Below, in pieces: positions 17,561 to 31,400 of a stretch of DNA of 64,000 nucleotides. The stretch lies in NCBI GenBank assembly GCA_963995525.1, contig OZ023205.1, positions 70,513,145 through 70,577,144 of the forward strand, read 5' to 3'. Source of the DNA: Escarpia spicata. Taxonomy: Eukaryota > Annelida > Polychaeta > Sabellida > Siboglinidae. Under the pieces are notes generated by a model that did no database searches, had not been told where the DNA came from, and saw only the letters and a list, made by a program, of their open reading frames with translations. A program made the position numbers and the translations under genes. Each line of letters begins with the position of its first letter. Positions within the stretch are counted from its first letter, which is position 1.

Positions 17561-19270
17561 TGGACCTAGCCTAACATGTAGTGACTACAACAGGACAGTG
17601 CACAGCAAATGTGCTGGCATATCCCTACATGACTACAACAACACCTTCAGAAACCTAACCACACCATGGCATTGTTCCATATACTCGGCACCCTATGGCA
17701 TATGTCACAGCGAAGTCCTAAATGACCACCATGCAATACAATGCGACCGCAGTGGTTGCAAAACTGGATACACTCACACTGCTGTAAATAAATTACAACG
17801 AAAATATGAGATTAAATTAATTCATCATGCTCGTGGCCTTGCTCCAAGTGCTTTAATGTCAACTTCTCAACTTCCTTCGTCAGAGACGCAAATATTTATA
17901 CAGCTAATCCTTTTGATCCATTGGATAGTGGAAACCACAGCCATAATGAAATGCATCCCCAACACAGCCGAAACTCAAGATCCAGTGTTTGGATCAAATC
18001 CCCCGAAATGTATCAACACCTGAACGAAACACACTCAGTGGTATTTTGATAAACACCAACAGCGTCAAGAGCATTGATCGACAATACCATCCCTACTCGC
18101 AACACCAAAGCTAAAACCCACCTGTGCTGGATAACACGGAAAATAATAAGAATGCAACGAAAACACAACAAAAGCACAACAAAAGCAAAATAAACTGGAC
18201 TTAATAGCGACTGGGAAAAGTTTAAAGAACTCAGAAGGCCACTAAGGCTGCAGCCAAATTTACAAAGATAACGAAAACAACAATAATGGAGCCAGATTAA
18301 AAGAGACCCTAAACAATTCTGGTTATTCATCAAAGCAAACAAACGAGAACACATTGACATCCCACAGTGCAAGTAAACGAACAACCAACCATCAATGATC
18401 ATGACAAAGCAAATGCACTGATCAGCCAATTTAGTTTCGTATTCACCCAAGAAATCTACCCTATACCCCAACAAGCACATTCTTCTTACCCTATTATGCC
18501 CACTCTTGAAATCGGGATATCATACAACACTTGCAAACTACCTACTGGCCCCAAACACTAGTAACTCCAATACACACAAAAACACATATGACCCCGCAAA
18601 CTACAGACCAATATCACAAACATGCATGCTATGTAAAGTCAAGCAACACATCATTCTATGTAATATGTGGAAACACCTGAACAAACACAACATCATTCTC
18701 CATTTTCAACACGGATTCCAGCCAGGACTGTCTTGTGAATCTCAACTCATCGATAAAGTCCATCAGTATGGACAACGAGAAACAAATATATGCAATCCTG
18801 CTTGATTTTGCCAAAGCTATTCACAAAATCCCTCCAAACGCCTCCTATCCAAACTAGACACCCACGGAGTAACTGGAAACACCCAAAACTGGATCAAATA
18901 ATTTCAGTCAAACAGGAGTTCTGTCGAACACAACAGATGTTACATTTGGTGTTCAGTCATATGATCAGTCATAGGATCAGTCCTCTTCCTACTCTACATA
19001 AATAACAAACGAAAACATCCATTCTCCCATACGCGTATTTGCTGATGACAGTATTATATATATATCTTAATATTACCTCCGAAACCAACCATGACATTCT
19101 TGAAACTGATCTGATCAAACACTGAACATGGACTAACAAACGGCAAATGAAATTTTACATTTCTAAATGTGTCCACCTCCCAATAACAAACAAAACTAAA
19201 CCCAGACTACATTCGTTTCCACTCTTCGGCATGCCACTCGCTACAGTGTCCAGCCGTCCGTATATCGTTG
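17560..19270 (+). mobile_element. Degraded non-LTR retrotransposon (LINE) A
   Basis: Reverse-transcriptase fragments in shifting frames. At 18590-18800 are ANYRPISQTCMLCKV, then KHNIILHFQHGFQPGLSCES. At 18795-18900 is a degenerate ILLDFAKAIHKIP with LDTHGVTGNTQNWIK. At about 18985 is SVLFLLYINN and near 19030 a decayed ADD box. Upstream, 17598-17770 resembles a PHD-like Cys/His segment (HAIQCDRSGC) often placed before the endonuclease in such elements. Many stops show an old inactive copy of a jockey/CR1-like element. Confidence 0.65.
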
Positions 19271-19295
19271 ACCATCACTTGACAAAGACATTCTA

Positions 19296-20645
19296 AGCAG
19301 TTATCGACCTGTGAGCAACCTTACGCAATTATCCAAAGTAATCGAGAAAGTGATCGCGCTTAGGATAATGACGCATGTGTCTGACTAGCAAATGGTTGAG
19401 TGCTTTCAGTCGGCGTATCGGAAAAAACATTCGACCGAAACCGCGCTACTGTACGTTACAAGTGCCATCAAAACAGCCATGGACAATAAACAAGGAACCA
19501 TCTTGGTTCTCGTTGATTTTAGTGCCGCCTTCGATACTATCAACCACGACATCTTGATTAAGCGTCTACGTTTGCGCTATGGCTTTGTTGGAAAAGCACT
19601 GGACTGGTTGACATCGTACCTGCAAGACCGGACACAGCGAATTGTAATCGGTGACCAGTCGTCGAGTATTACTACTCTAACAACAGGTGTCCCGCAAGGC
19701 TCCGTCCTTGGACCACTGCTCTTTTCATTATATGTCCAACCTATCGGTGACATTATTCGAGCCCATGGACTCTTCTTCCATCACTATGCTGACGATTTAC
19801 AGATCTACTCACATTTCGACCTGAATCGTTCCGCTTTAACGGCTGCGGTTCAGCAAATGGAGGACTGTTTGGGTGAAATAAAGAACTGGATGGCACGGAA
19901 TTCTATGTGCATGAACGACGGCAAGACACAGTATCTTCCGATTGTACCCAAGTCTGCGGATGCAATCGTTGACGGCACTGTGATTCGCGTTGGTGGTTCT
20001 ATAATTACAGCTTCAAGATGTGTTCAAAGTCTTGGTGTCTTCATTGACAGGCACCTAGATATGAAAAAGCAAGTGTCGCAAACTGCCAGCGCATGCTCAT
20101 TCTACCTCCGCCACATCAATCAGATTAGCCGTTTTTTACCCAAACCAACAAAGGAACGCGTAGTCAATGCCATCATCACATCGCGGATTGACTACTGCAA
20201 CGCACTCTTGTACGGCACGTCTGCAGTTAACATCGCGCGTCTGCAACGAATACACAACTCGGCTGCCAGACTGATCCTGCGTCGTCCACGTAGTGACAGC
20301 GCCACGCCCCTGTTACGCGAACTTCATTGGTTGCCTGTTGCGCGCAGAGTGGATTACAAGATACTGGTACTCACGTACAAAGCCTTGCACAATGACGCGC
20401 CCGTGTACCTGTGTGAACTCGTGCACCCATATCAACCGGCAAGAGCACTGCGCTCTGCCAGCAGTAACATGTTGGAAGTGAAGCGCACTCGTATCAAGGC
20501 TGGGGACGGCTCGTTCGCTGTAGCTGCTGCGTCCCTATGGAACACTTTACCGAGTGCTGTTAAAACCTGTGACACTCTCGCCAGCTTCAAATGTCGTCTG
20601 AAGACACATTTCTTTTGTGTTTCATATGAGTGCCACTCTACATGA
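19296..20645 (+). pseudogene. CR1/L2-like reverse transcriptase, 5'-truncated LINE B
   Basis: An open frame of 417 residues from 19392 plus an upstream YRPVSNLTQLSKVIEKVI segment from about 19300, interrupted by a TAG just before 19390. Reverse transcriptase motifs are HSTETALLYV, VDFSAAFDTINHDIL, TTGVPQGSVLGPLLF and HHYADDLQIYSHF. The C-terminal part has the LHWLPVARRVDYKILVLTYK region and the SFAVAAASLWNTLP and FKCRLKTHFF end typical of CR1/L2 lineage elements. The endonuclease domain is missing, as expected from 5' truncation during target-primed reverse transcription. It is better preserved than LINE A. Confidence 0.85.
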
Positions 20646-21055
20646 ACACTGCCCTCTACTAAAACCAATTTTAATTAGTTATCGTATTCGTATAATGATT
20701 ATTCATTATTCCTCACGTAAACTATTTTATATCAAATGTTTTACTAAATTATTTATTATTATTAATTTTATATAGTTATTGTGCTAGATTGATTATTATC
20801 AATATTATTTAATTTTGATGAATAACTGATATTTATTTACTTGTTTATTTAGAAATTTTACATTATTCAATATGTATGTATTTATTTATTTTATTCTTTA
20901 CCACTAATATTTATTTTAAATTAATATACATATACATATTTATTGCAATTCTACGATTTTTATGTATTTTAATATGTTGTGAAGCGCCACGAACAATACT
21001 GGATGTGGCGCTATACCAAATAAAATATATTATTATTATTATTATTATCGGAGTA
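20646..21055 (+). mobile_element. LINE B 3' tail ending in (ATT)n
   Basis: AT-rich 3' region after the RT stop, finishing with GATGTGGCGCTATACC, an AATAAAATA sequence and an ATT microsatellite (about 21026-21049), a common end type for this lineage. What follows at 21052 (GVKLDSKLTWAND) looks like a fragment of another LINE. Confidence 0.6.
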
Positions 21056-21690
21056 AAATTAGATTCAAAATTAACCTGGGCAAATGACAGTTTAAAATGT
21101 CTAATCCGTTGTCCCGCCCATTGTTTCAGCAGTTGTTCCTTCCGTAGTCTGTTGCGATATTGCTCAGGTGCTCTATTTGTTAGTGTTTTGAATCTACAAT
21201 GCGCTAAGGTCGTGCTTGTCACATGTTTCACAAGAATGGCTCAGAGTTTATTGTTGGCGTTGTCCACAGTCGGGTATTTCCATAAACAGTAATCTTGAGA
21301 ACTTGAGTATACAGTTAGAGTTAAAGATTAGTGCCCGTGTGGTGTTGGAGAGCTGTATGTATTCAAGTTCGTAGGTAACAAGTAGCAATCTTGTATGTGT
21401 GGAGGACACAAAAATAGATATGTACCTGGGCAGGTAATCTAGGTAGAGCCTCAGTTCAATAGGTTTTGGTGTATGATCAAATATATACCGGTCACAATAA
21501 TTTTGAATTATGTTCAAACATATCTGAAAGTCACGCTACATGTGGTAAAAATAGACTGTGAATAGGACCTTGGATCTCTGGTTATGTCGCTAAATGTCCA
21601 GAATGTTGTACTAATATAAAATAATGCACTACCTAGCTGATTGTAGTTTTGTCGCTCTGTAGCTTGTATGCATTCTAGTTGAAACCAGTT
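21056..21690. other. Stretch with a possible LINE shard only
   Basis: The first 50 bases translate as a LGV-type LINE fragment. The remainder has short frames on both strands without recognisable domains. Confidence 0.35.
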
Positions 21691-21856
21691 TCGAGGCACG
21701 CAGTACTATTAATAGCCCTTACGTCACACAGACGAAACGTGACGAGTTGTAGTTACACTTATATTGTAGGTCGCCGATAAGTTCAGACATGTCGAGGCAT
21801 ACGGTACTATTAATAGAATATGCGTCACACAAATAAAATGCACCGAAGTGTAGTTA
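21691..21856. repeat. Tandem repeat array (about 98 bp unit), left part
   Basis: Two copies start near 21691 and 21789 with the shared pattern TCGAGGCAYRCRGTACT, ATTAATAG, ACGTCACACA and GTAGTTA. The second copy is interrupted by the Harbinger element at the GTTA and resumes at 26464. TTA at 21854-21856 is the target duplication. Confidence 0.75.
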
Positions 21857-22839
21857 TGCTGCGTTCAAATCACCTCATGAAGTTGTATTCACCACTCGTG
21901 TTGACCACCACGCCTACCAGCAGCGCGTTCCAGTGATCGCACGTTGTGCGCATGCGCAGGTATTGCTTATATTAGTTACATGTTGTACGAGATAATTGAC
22001 CAAAATAAACATGGACATTTTTTAACGTTGTTGTGTAGTAGTCTTTGCCTACTATGGCCACATCTTTACAATTATGAAATACGCTACGGCTATTATTAAT
22101 GAAATCGAATGGCAGCGCAAGAGAACGAGGTTTGAAACTTTTATTATTGAACAAACTGTAGTATCGCCCGCATACATGTTCTTACGGTCATTGACGTTGC
22201 GCGTCTTCTTTTTTCTTCAGACGCTTCATTTACAATACAACCATTACCCGCATTAGCGAAACTATAAACTGTAAATTCAATGAGTCTACGCATGGCTTGA
22301 GCCCTTACTTAAACATTATTTTAAGTGAAATTTTGAAGAAATACAAACACTGCATTGCTGCCTGCATATTAACTACTATCCATTATTTTCCTAGACCTTA
22401 TTATTTTATGCGACAACCTAAGGCCAAGGCAGAGTTACAACTGTATTTTTATTATTACATTACTATTACCCCTAATTAGAACTCACATTAGTATATATTT
22501 AAATTGCAGTAAAGTGCACTGGTTACAAAACATATATGTTAATATCAGATTCATTTGATTTACCCTGATAATTAATAAAATAAGAAAGTTTTGCCCTTTA
22601 CAAATGTATTACTTGTGTTACTAAAATTTGAATTATTATTTTAAGTTTGTGTAAATCCTTTTATCAGAAGATTGTTTGCTCTAAGTCTACGAGAAGACCG
22701 GCATCCTGTGGTGGTTGTAAAGACAGGGGTTTCGTTCTGACCTGTTACTTGTGATGGTTGAACACATCTTCAGCAGACACATGCGTCTCAACAATGCTTA
22801 GTTCAAATGCTTTGTGAACTTTCTTCTCGAAACAGGCCA

Positions 22840-24210
22840 CAACACACCCGTTGAATATGGAGGAATGCCACGAATACCGATTGAGAAGAAAGCTCTCGTA
22901 TTCGTGTAGTACATAGCAAACACAAACACTATTTGCGAAATTTCGGATTCATTTAACATCGAATACTAGCAAAGATATTGCAGAACATTCCCTTTTCATA
23001 TCAGCACATTCTTTGCCCGAATAGTATTCAGAAACAACACAGCACAAAGCCACAAACATATTCTCATCTTGTGGTATCTCAAACACCATTGGTGCAACAG
23101 ATGGATGCCACATCAGAATTTCTCGTCTGCAATGCTATGGCGATGAGTCGATGACTATATTAACAGAAAGGGTTATTATTCTGTTCTTCTACAAGGTATA
23201 TGTGATGAAATTGCCAAATTAATTGATGTGTTTGTTGGTCCCCCAGGTAGAGTGCACGATGCAAGCATGTTTCATTTACAGTGCCAGACAGCATCGCCTG
23301 GGAGATAAATGGATAACTCCTTGGCGACAGTGCATATATTTATCATGACTTTCCTTGCATTGTTACACAGCTCAGAGATGACGAAACATTGAATCATCAC
23401 CAAATTCTAAGAAATTCACCAAAGGAAGGCCGAAACATCGATGCGGGGATGTCGTCTGTAGCCAAGAACGGTGTCGAGTTATGACTGAGTGGAATCGATC
23501 TACTCATGCCAACCTCAAAATTTCGGAGCCGCCTATACAATTGCGAGGTCTGCCCAGCGAGCTGAGTGGTCTTCTCTTCCAGCATCTGTTCGAACTGGTC
23601 GAATTTGGTCGCATCTGTCGCATCTAACGCATGGGCAGCCTCCAGTTGTTGCTGCTGTAGCTACTGCTGCAGCTGCTGCAATTCCTCTTGTCTCTCATGC
23701 CGCTGCTGTTTTTGTTGCTGCTGCTGTAACATGTCAGCAAACGCCTGCATATTTATTACCGCCGGTTGTTGCGGGGTTGCTGACTCTTTCTGACGCGACT
23801 TACGTGAAGTGGCATTTTCAGTTCCGCACCAAAACCCCGCTTCCTGACGCCAAATGTCGCCGTACCTCGAGCGGTATGGGTTCGTCGATTTTAGGTGGTT
23901 ATGTGTTATCCGGTGCAGTAAAGGAAACACTGCCGAGACGAATGCAGATTCTTTATTTTACAACTACAGTACCCAGCTGCATCAAATTCAAACTACAGCT
24001 GTATGTCGGGCACATGTTATTACATAGAATGCATTTGGTCGACTCAAGTGTAGATTCAGACGAATCAAGGATATTCAGAAAGTGAACTTAATTATCATAT
24101 TTCACATAATAATTGCTGCTTGTGTTCTACATGACATGTTAAGAAAGGATATGATTCAGTGAGAGGAACATCCAGATGGATGCCCAAGGTTTGTTGACAA
24201 TAATGATTAA
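22840..24210 (+). pseudogene. Harbinger-type transposase remnant
   Basis: Conserved segments occur in order: GGMPRIPIEKKALVFV and YIANTNTICEISD (about 22855-22960), GATDGCHIRIS-like sequence near 23090, RKGYYSVLLQGICDE and VFVGPPGRVHDASMF (23168-23275), GDSAYIYHDFPCIVTQLRDD (23320-23385), and IIAACVLHDMLRKDM (24105-24150). The gap before the last block is occupied by a Gypsy-like fragment. Stops and frameshifts are frequent. Confidence 0.75.
23480..24016 (-). mobile_element. Gypsy-like LTR retrotransposon fragment nested in the Harbinger
   Basis: Read leftward. A TGTGCCCGACATACAGC start is followed by AATAAAGAATCTGC (poly(A) signal) and, beyond the LTR-like end, TTTGGCGTCAGGAAGCGGGG, which looks like a primer-binding-site junction. 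A Gln-rich frame (LQQQQQKQQ) resembling the beginning of a gag protein comes next. It splits the Harbinger transposase. I could not define the second LTR or target duplication, so the type and limits are tentative. Confidence 0.45.
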
Positions 24211-25735
24211 ATAGGAAGTCAATGAACATTCTGATTATACCTAATTTGTCTGTCTTTACATTTGAAATGTACAACTTATTCCACTACATTTATCTTATTT
24301 CTTACTTAAAATGATCTTTGTAGTATTGTGTATTGTATACGATGGTTAACATTTCATAACCGGACAATCAAATAATATTATGATTTGACCTTCAGCGATT
24401 TATATATATTCAATTTGTACATTAGTATTTCAATGTTTCCTAAGGCCTCTCTCTTTCTTTGTTTCATCGTCAGTGAACAGTTGCCAACTTCCACATGTCT
24501 CTTTCTATGTTCATTGATTTTCATGAACCACTGGCATTTCATCAACAAGATTTGAGTGGTTTTTTTTAAACAGCATTTCTTTGTATATATTTATTAATGT
24601 TTTGTTTATTTTCTTTAAGGACTTTATCTTATTAGATAATACAGTGGTGATGATATCATACGGCACCAAAGTAAGCGATTTGTTTGAAGTTTTCAGGGTG
24701 TTTGTAAATTATTGAAATCTAACTGTAGTCACAACTAGTGACATGTTAACTAAATTATTGTTACATTTAATATTACTGTAATTCCTCCTCTGTGCATAGA
24801 ATGCACTACAATTGTATACATGTTAAACAGTATTACTGTTCATGTTATGAAGTATGTACATTTCAATGTAGTGACATGTTAACAGTGTAATTTTCAAATA
24901 AATTTATTTTACTTTTCAGACCTATTTATAATGTACTGTAGTTGGGTAAGAATTCAGAAATTATAATTGTTTCCTTATGGACAATCATATATATGTCTAC
25001 ACAATACATAGGAATTAATTGTTTAACTTATATTGTTCATATATGAATTGTCAAATATAGCCTTGCTTAACATTACTTTCATTATTGTATTATAGACGTA
25101 ACTTCAAATTTCACATGATTACATGGTTACTATATTGATAAAATGTAATATGTGTAAATGTGTGCTTCACAATCTTACATGTATAATACTACAGAACCTG
25201 GATTATTTCATGTTCAGATAATTTACGAACAAGTCTGTATGTGATAGACATGTAAATGTTATGTTCACATTGCATGGACAGTGGCACGGCTGGTTTGTTT
25301 GTGAAGAACACAATGATGTTTGACAGAGAGGTGATGGCATATCAGCGAATGTCACAATAAAATATCTGCACTAATTTGCAGACATACATTTACCCGTCTG
25401 TATACTGTATCAATGTATGTCTCCACTTCTTTATTTATGTGATATGTCATCTTTATATATGTGACAGCAGAGTCACTCACATGCAACACTGGTAATGAAG
25501 TGTAATATACACAATAGTCACACAGGTGTTTCAGTGTTATTATAATATTGTAATCAAATATTAAATGTTGACGTATGATTCATGCAGGTATAAAAAATAC
25601 ATGCTTCACAACTGTCATATTATTGACAGAACTCCATAATTTTGACATTACTACTTTAAATTGAAAGTGTGAGCTGGCCTTTCATTGTAGATGGGGACAT
25701 GCACATTTAAATAAATCATATACAATGTTCACATT

Positions 25736-25737
<2 letters not shown>
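24211..25737. other. AT-rich interior of the Harbinger element
   Basis: No gene recognised. Many TACATG and ACATGTTAA-type words recur without a clean repeat unit. Confidence 0.45.

Positions 25738-25777
<40 letters not shown>
25738..25777. repeat. AT dinucleotide microsatellite
   Basis: About twenty uninterrupted TA units. Confidence 0.95.
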
Positions 25778-25781
<4 letters not shown>

Positions 25782-26463
25782 CACCCAGGTATGTATATAT
25801 TATTAATGATGATGTGATATTACATAGATTAGTTATACTTATAAAAAACAACCTATATTTCTGAAAACATTGATACTTGACATAACTTATGCCATAACAA
25901 CATTATATAAAATATATAATATATGATTTCATGACAAGTAATAATTTATTTTTAAAATTAAAACGTTATAATTCTACCAGATTTTCAAAAAATGGTAATA
26001 TTTGTTATGTTTTGATATGTGTTATTATGCTGCTCATGTTTATGACAACTACATATTCTTATGATACACCACACGAAATTGTTATCCATACTGTTTACAT
26101 GTTGCACGTGGCAATGGCATGGGCGATATTACAAGAATATACGTTGTCACACAAGAAATACAGCGAAACACAATAACTTAGCATGATCTGCATTCTTCTT
26201 GACATCGGTCTTGCTTGTTCTGGCTTGATCATTGTTTTATTGTTATGGTTATCGTACCAATTTGTAAGATCACAAATAATTTGTACCCATGATCGATTTG
26301 ACGTTCAGCAAGGTGAATATCGCCCACTATTTACGACTCGTGAACTCGGGCACCTTCGTTACTTTAGAGTTCACGACTTATGAATACGACTTGTGTGGTG
26401 TCTGGAATGCTATTTACGAGTCGTGAAGTCGTATTCACTTATCGAGGTGATTGGAACGCAGCA

Positions 26464-26590
26464 TTACAATGTAGCTTAGTGTACGTCGCGGACAAGTTAA
26501 GACTTGTCGAGGCACGCGGTACTTTTAATAACACTTACGTTACATGAAGAAAACGCGACGAGGTATAGTTACAATTATACTGTATTGCTA
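26464..26590. repeat. Tandem repeat array, right part
   Basis: Resumes the interrupted copy after the TTA duplication (CAATGTAGC, GTACGTCGCGGACAAGTTAAGACTTG) and adds a third copy from TCGAGGCACGCGGTACT at 26507. Together with 21691-21856 it documents the pre-insertion site. Confidence 0.7.
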
Positions 26591-28284
26591 TACAATTTGG
26601 GTTTTTAAGTTTATACGTAGATTTGGTGAATGAAGACGGATGCTTAATGTAGAAGAAAATGTACCGTAACCGGAATTAGGGTTACGAGAAAGTCGTGAAA
26701 CTGTACGGTAACCAGAAGTAGGGTTTAAAAAGATGCCCCAATGTCGTGTGTGGCAGTTTCAAATACTGTCGGTCTTTATTATGGAAAGACTACAGGTTGT
26801 GCTGGAAATGATATAATTTGACCTTTTTTCTAGTTCAAAAGACAGAGGTGTTTCACTATGCCATTGCCCTATATGTATTCGACCTTTTGTGTAAACCAGC
26901 TTGGACCCATGCGTTGAATTTATATCCTTAAAATAACTATTTCTTATTATAACACCACATTTTATACTAATAAACAGCTAGTTTACTTTATGTCAAAAGA
27001 TGTACGTATGTCTTAAAATATGTTGGCAGCTGGCCTTGGTATAACTTTATACTAGTTTTAGTAAAGTTTTGTAATGTTTCTGATTGTATATTTTGCGTGT
27101 GCATGATGGGGGGCAGGGAAGACATGCGTGTATGTATGATGACGTCACAACGCCAAGAATTCCTCGTACATTTTAAATGTTACTTGTTAATAAACAGTCT
27201 GAATTTGAATCTGAAAAATACACGTCATTACCATTCAAACAAAGGCCCAATCCTTAGGCGGCTAAGCCTCGGCATACGGGCCAAAGGTACCGATAGACGG
27301 CGCCACCCTCTTTCTTCTACTTTAGATATTGGTGGAAATTGGATCGGTGGAAGCTCTCAAAAGATATCTCAAAGGACCTCTCTTCCTTGCTCCCCACGTT
27401 TTAACATAGGTGGTTTACAAGGCACGCTGGCGCGGATAGGCGGAAGGTGGAAGCTCTCGAAGTAGCTCCCTATATTTTAACATAGGGACATTTCCTCCCG
27501 TTTATGACCGCGAGCTGACGTTTTTTAGGGAGGAAGGCCTAAATTGCTCTAAAATTGACTAATTTGTAAATTGTTGGCGTCTTGGAACAAGAGACAAACT
27601 GGTCCCTATCTTTTAAGATGGGACATTTACTCCTCCTTTAATCATAATCTTTCTATACAACGAAAACTATATATTATACTACTGATTAATCTAATTAAAA
27701 ATATTGTGTCACTAATTTATATTATTACTTATAGGTTGAATTTAGAGAATTTGATATAAACAAATTGTGCATAGAAAATAACAGCATTATGGACATTTTC
27801 AGCCTTATCTGAGCACATGAATCATCTATCAAAAAGTTTTTCAGAGTAATTTTCTAATTTACTATGCAAGGACACCTTTCCGTCGAATCCCCCGACAAGT
27901 GAATTTTATAAAATTTTAGCGCATAGGTGTGCTTGTCATGCAGTTACTGAATGGTTAAACAGTTTTAGCAGTTTTTCACATAAATAATGTCAGCAGTATG
28001 AAAGACTGTATAAAGGTCTTAATAAATATTTTAATAATCCTGATCCTTTCCAGTTATATTCCTAAAATGGTGTATTTAGGATTGCATTAGGCCATGGATA
28101 CCCGCTATCAGAACTATGTTCTGCTTAATTATTGTTAGCTAATTGTGAAATCATATAACGCCATTATATTGCATTTAGTATGGATTATTCATGTTGCTAA
28201 TAATTTAGTGGTTAAGAGTGTTAAAGATTTAATTAAATGGATTAATACAAAGTAGCTGTATACAATACTTTATATCCACTACTG
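26591..28284. other. No gene recognised
   Basis: AT-rich DNA with short frames only. Near 27190 an AATAAACAGTCTGAATTTGA sequence looks like the 3' end of some transcript or retroposon, but no associated coding sequence was identified. Confidence 0.4.
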
Positions 28285-28442
28285 TCTACAGCCAGGAACT
28301 CATTCATACAGCTGAGTAAACTGGAGCAACACAGAGTGAACAAACTTGCCCAAGGTGCAACACCGCAACACAGGATTCAAACCCGCGTTCTCTCGGTCGA
28401 GAGTGCACGTTCTATTAACTGGACCACTGCGCTCTGCACCAT
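28285..28442 (-). repeat. tRNA-derived SINE fragment
   Basis: Read leftward it starts with an A-box-like GCGCAGTGGTCCAGTTAATAG and a B-box-like GGGTTTGAATCC, then a body with CTTGGGCAAGTTTGTTC and GCTGTATGAATGAGTTCC. The same arrangement occurs at 63363-63640, so it is a dispersed tRNA-derived family. Confidence 0.65.
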
Positions 28443-31400
28443 AAAAGCCTTCGTGTGAAATATTATTTGGTGGATTATTGCATCTATTTGTAAAACATTA
28501 TAATATTAATTTGATTGGTAATTTATGATTTCTGTATTATATTTTTAATATGCACTGCACTGTTTTTTTTAATTAATTGATAAATGTTTGGTCTCGCAAC
28601 TGGGGAGCTCGTCGCGCTTAAAGCCAATAATACGTCCTGGGAGAATGACGCTGTGTTGCTCGGCGAAGTTGATAATAAACCAAGAGACAAGTTTGATTTC
28701 AACAAAGTTCAATGCTGTTTTCCATAGGCAGCGTGAATTCTTCTTGCGAGAGTAAATGCCATTTGCCAAGTACAACTTTTTAAGTTGGTTAACTTGTCTT
28801 TCGCTATGTCCATCAGAAAGAGAAAGGTGTCGCGACATATCCGTCGATATTCATAGTGAAAGTCGCGGATCCTTGTCGCCTTTTAATCAACTTTTAACTT
28901 CTTGGCGCTAAGGGTTTCTTCCGAAGTACTGATACTGGCACAGATGATCCATAGTATGCAAGTGACCAAGTGACACGCATAGCTAGGCACTTGCCATTTT
29001 GTTTACTTGGATAAGACGCCTGTGATTGGCTTACACCAATAGCATGGTTAACGAGGACGACATATTTAGTTCACGGACATTCCCGGCTTTCCAACGATAA
29101 CGCTCGTGGCGGCGCGCTCAAATCATGTTAATTTTGTCATTCAGCTGGTCATTGTTTTATTAAAATGAGTGGTAGATGTCGATTAAAACAGCATTATGCC
29201 ATGATCCATTGTGTTTTTTGTTGAACACTTTATAAAGTAGACGAGTATATATATCGAACAACACAGTTCCACTGAAATCTCCAAATCCACGAAGTGACCC
29301 CCAACTGCATGTTTTGGCTGCCACAGGAAAACCGACCGTGCGACTTCCGCCTGGTTTGGGGAGAGCGGGTCACAAATATATTATCAACAAACAACACAAG
29401 ATGCTCTCAGCCGAGGTCGTCGGCGTCATTTTGTAAGAAATCACCTGCATCATATAAATTAGATGGGCAATACGCAGTGTGTAAACAGAATCGTTAGAAA
29501 TAAGTTAGCCAGTTCTAAACAGAGTGGACGCAGCCGAGATTCGGAATGCATTGGAAAATTAGAAATGTGTAAATTGTATAAGAGCAGTGTTGACACAGCT
29601 CGACGCCCCGGTAACATAAATCAGGGGCTGGGCAACATTAATCCAGAATTGTATAAGCAAGGTATGCAAGACGGTCCACAGCCTGTAGGTGTGTAACATT
29701 AATTCAGCCGGTATTCTCTACCAGGGATCGATTATCATTTATTTTGCTTTGTGGAAGTTGCAGTGTGGAACAAAGGAATTCAATAGAGGGTACGCTATAA
29801 TTCACATTCTGTAGATTGAAAGAAAACGCTCATCCTGCCGGATTGACAGGCAGGACGTGGTTAGGTTATACTGACGTCCTTGCAGAGACGGAAGACTTAA
29901 TAAGCGAAGTACGCATGTGCAGTGGTCTACGGATGCATAAACACGCATGCGTGAAGAAGGTTTGCCGGGAAATAAAGTACGGTTTTAAAAGGGAGGTTGA
30001 TGAGAGAATCTGGAGGAGAGGGGGTGGCGAAACTCTCCACAGGGACGGTCGAAGATGTCTCTGGCATTTCATTAGAATCTAAATTATAACTTTAATATGG
30101 GACTGTTTGCCCATAATTTGTTTCTCTTAAAATTACCGGCAGACTTTTTACATTTCAAACGTAGAGGCTCTGGAGGAAGCGGGAATGTAGTACGGACAAA
30201 TCCAGAGTCTTGATTTCACCTAGCTGATGAGTTAAGGCAGCAGTACATTATATCGACGATGTGTACGTTATGTGTTCTATAATATCCGTGAATAAATTCG
30301 GTATGAAACTGGAATCTAGCGTTTCCAATTATCGACTACTCACACAGACACCTAGAATCGGGGGTGTACATTAAGTCCGATTCTGGCGTGCGCAAACTAG
30401 ACTCACACAACACACACCTTCTCCTGTGAGGTCGGACCCCAAGACGCACGCAGCCCAAGAGAGGTCCAGACTTTACAATTTGGCATGAACATAATCATAA
30501 ATGACATATTTGTGCAAATATCTGAAGCTGCAAAGGATCACAGGAAAATACGATGGAAACATCGCTGGTCTCAGACGCGGGCTTCGCGAGCTAATACGCC
30601 TATCTAGAGACACAGGCAGACGTGACATCAAAACGACCAGTGTACCTGAGAACAAGTCACACAAAACGCTAACGGTTAACAAATTTTACAATGAGATATG
30701 CACAACATATAAAATGTTAGCACATAATAGTTGTGAGGTTAGATAAAGCGCAAAGACAAGTTATGTAAAGAACAGTTAACCAGACTAACCCGTACCTAGA
30801 CTTTGTGACCGACTTAGCGAAGTGGGTCATTCGCCTCATTAAAGCGCAACAGATGGCGCTATCCGGTACATGTCACTATGTCACTGCACTGTATCATATC
30901 GCCGAGTGACACGGCTCAGGGGCGGATCCAGAGAGGATAGTCTGTGGGATGTATACATCCAATATTGAGCCGATATCGGTCCGATGTTGGGCATAGTGGT
31001 CGTAGGCACTGATGGTGCAGACATTGGACCTATATTGGCCAGAGATAGGCCATGTCGTATACAGACAATGGTTCATCTGTAAATGTAACTTAATCTACCC
31101 TTTAAAAATATGAACATATACAAAATATGTTACCTCAATTATAGTAAATGTCTTTTGTGTAGAATTTTGGCGAGCTTATAGATCTTAATTTTTATTAAAT
31201 GTTTGCAACATTTTGTGCGCCGCTGCACTCAGCTCATGCCGCCATTGTCTGCTGTCTTTGATAAATAGGTACTGCATTGTTCTGTTTTAATCCGATCTAA
31301 TCACGCCAATCATAGTATAAATCACTTCATAAATAGATTATAAAGTGTATGTAGAACATTTCTGAGATCTTACTTACATTTTTGAAGTTATTTTCAAAAT

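Larger units (their letters stand above)
21857..26463 (+). mobile_element. PIF/Harbinger DNA transposon with TTA duplication
   Basis: The ends are inverted (TGCTGCGTTCAAATCACCTC at the left, and GAGGTGATTGGAACGCAGCA at the right), flanked by TTA at 21854-21856 and 26464-26466. The inner subterminal parts also resemble each other inverted (the ATTCAC and CACTCGTG region). The three-base TTA duplication and the DDE_4-type transposase remnant inside identify the superfamily. The interior has decayed, contains a Gypsy-like insertion and has a long AT-rich tail, so it is not autonomous. Confidence 0.8.

Noticed and set aside
14932..17600. Right terminal repeat of E1
   Set aside because: I looked for the inverse of the E1 left end (GGGGCGGAGCC and AATCAAAGGTAATTAAGGG) and found no match, so no right boundary is claimed.
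21060..21292. Host gene after LINE B
   Set aside because: Only the first 13 residues look meaningful (a LINE shard). The rest has no domain on either strand.
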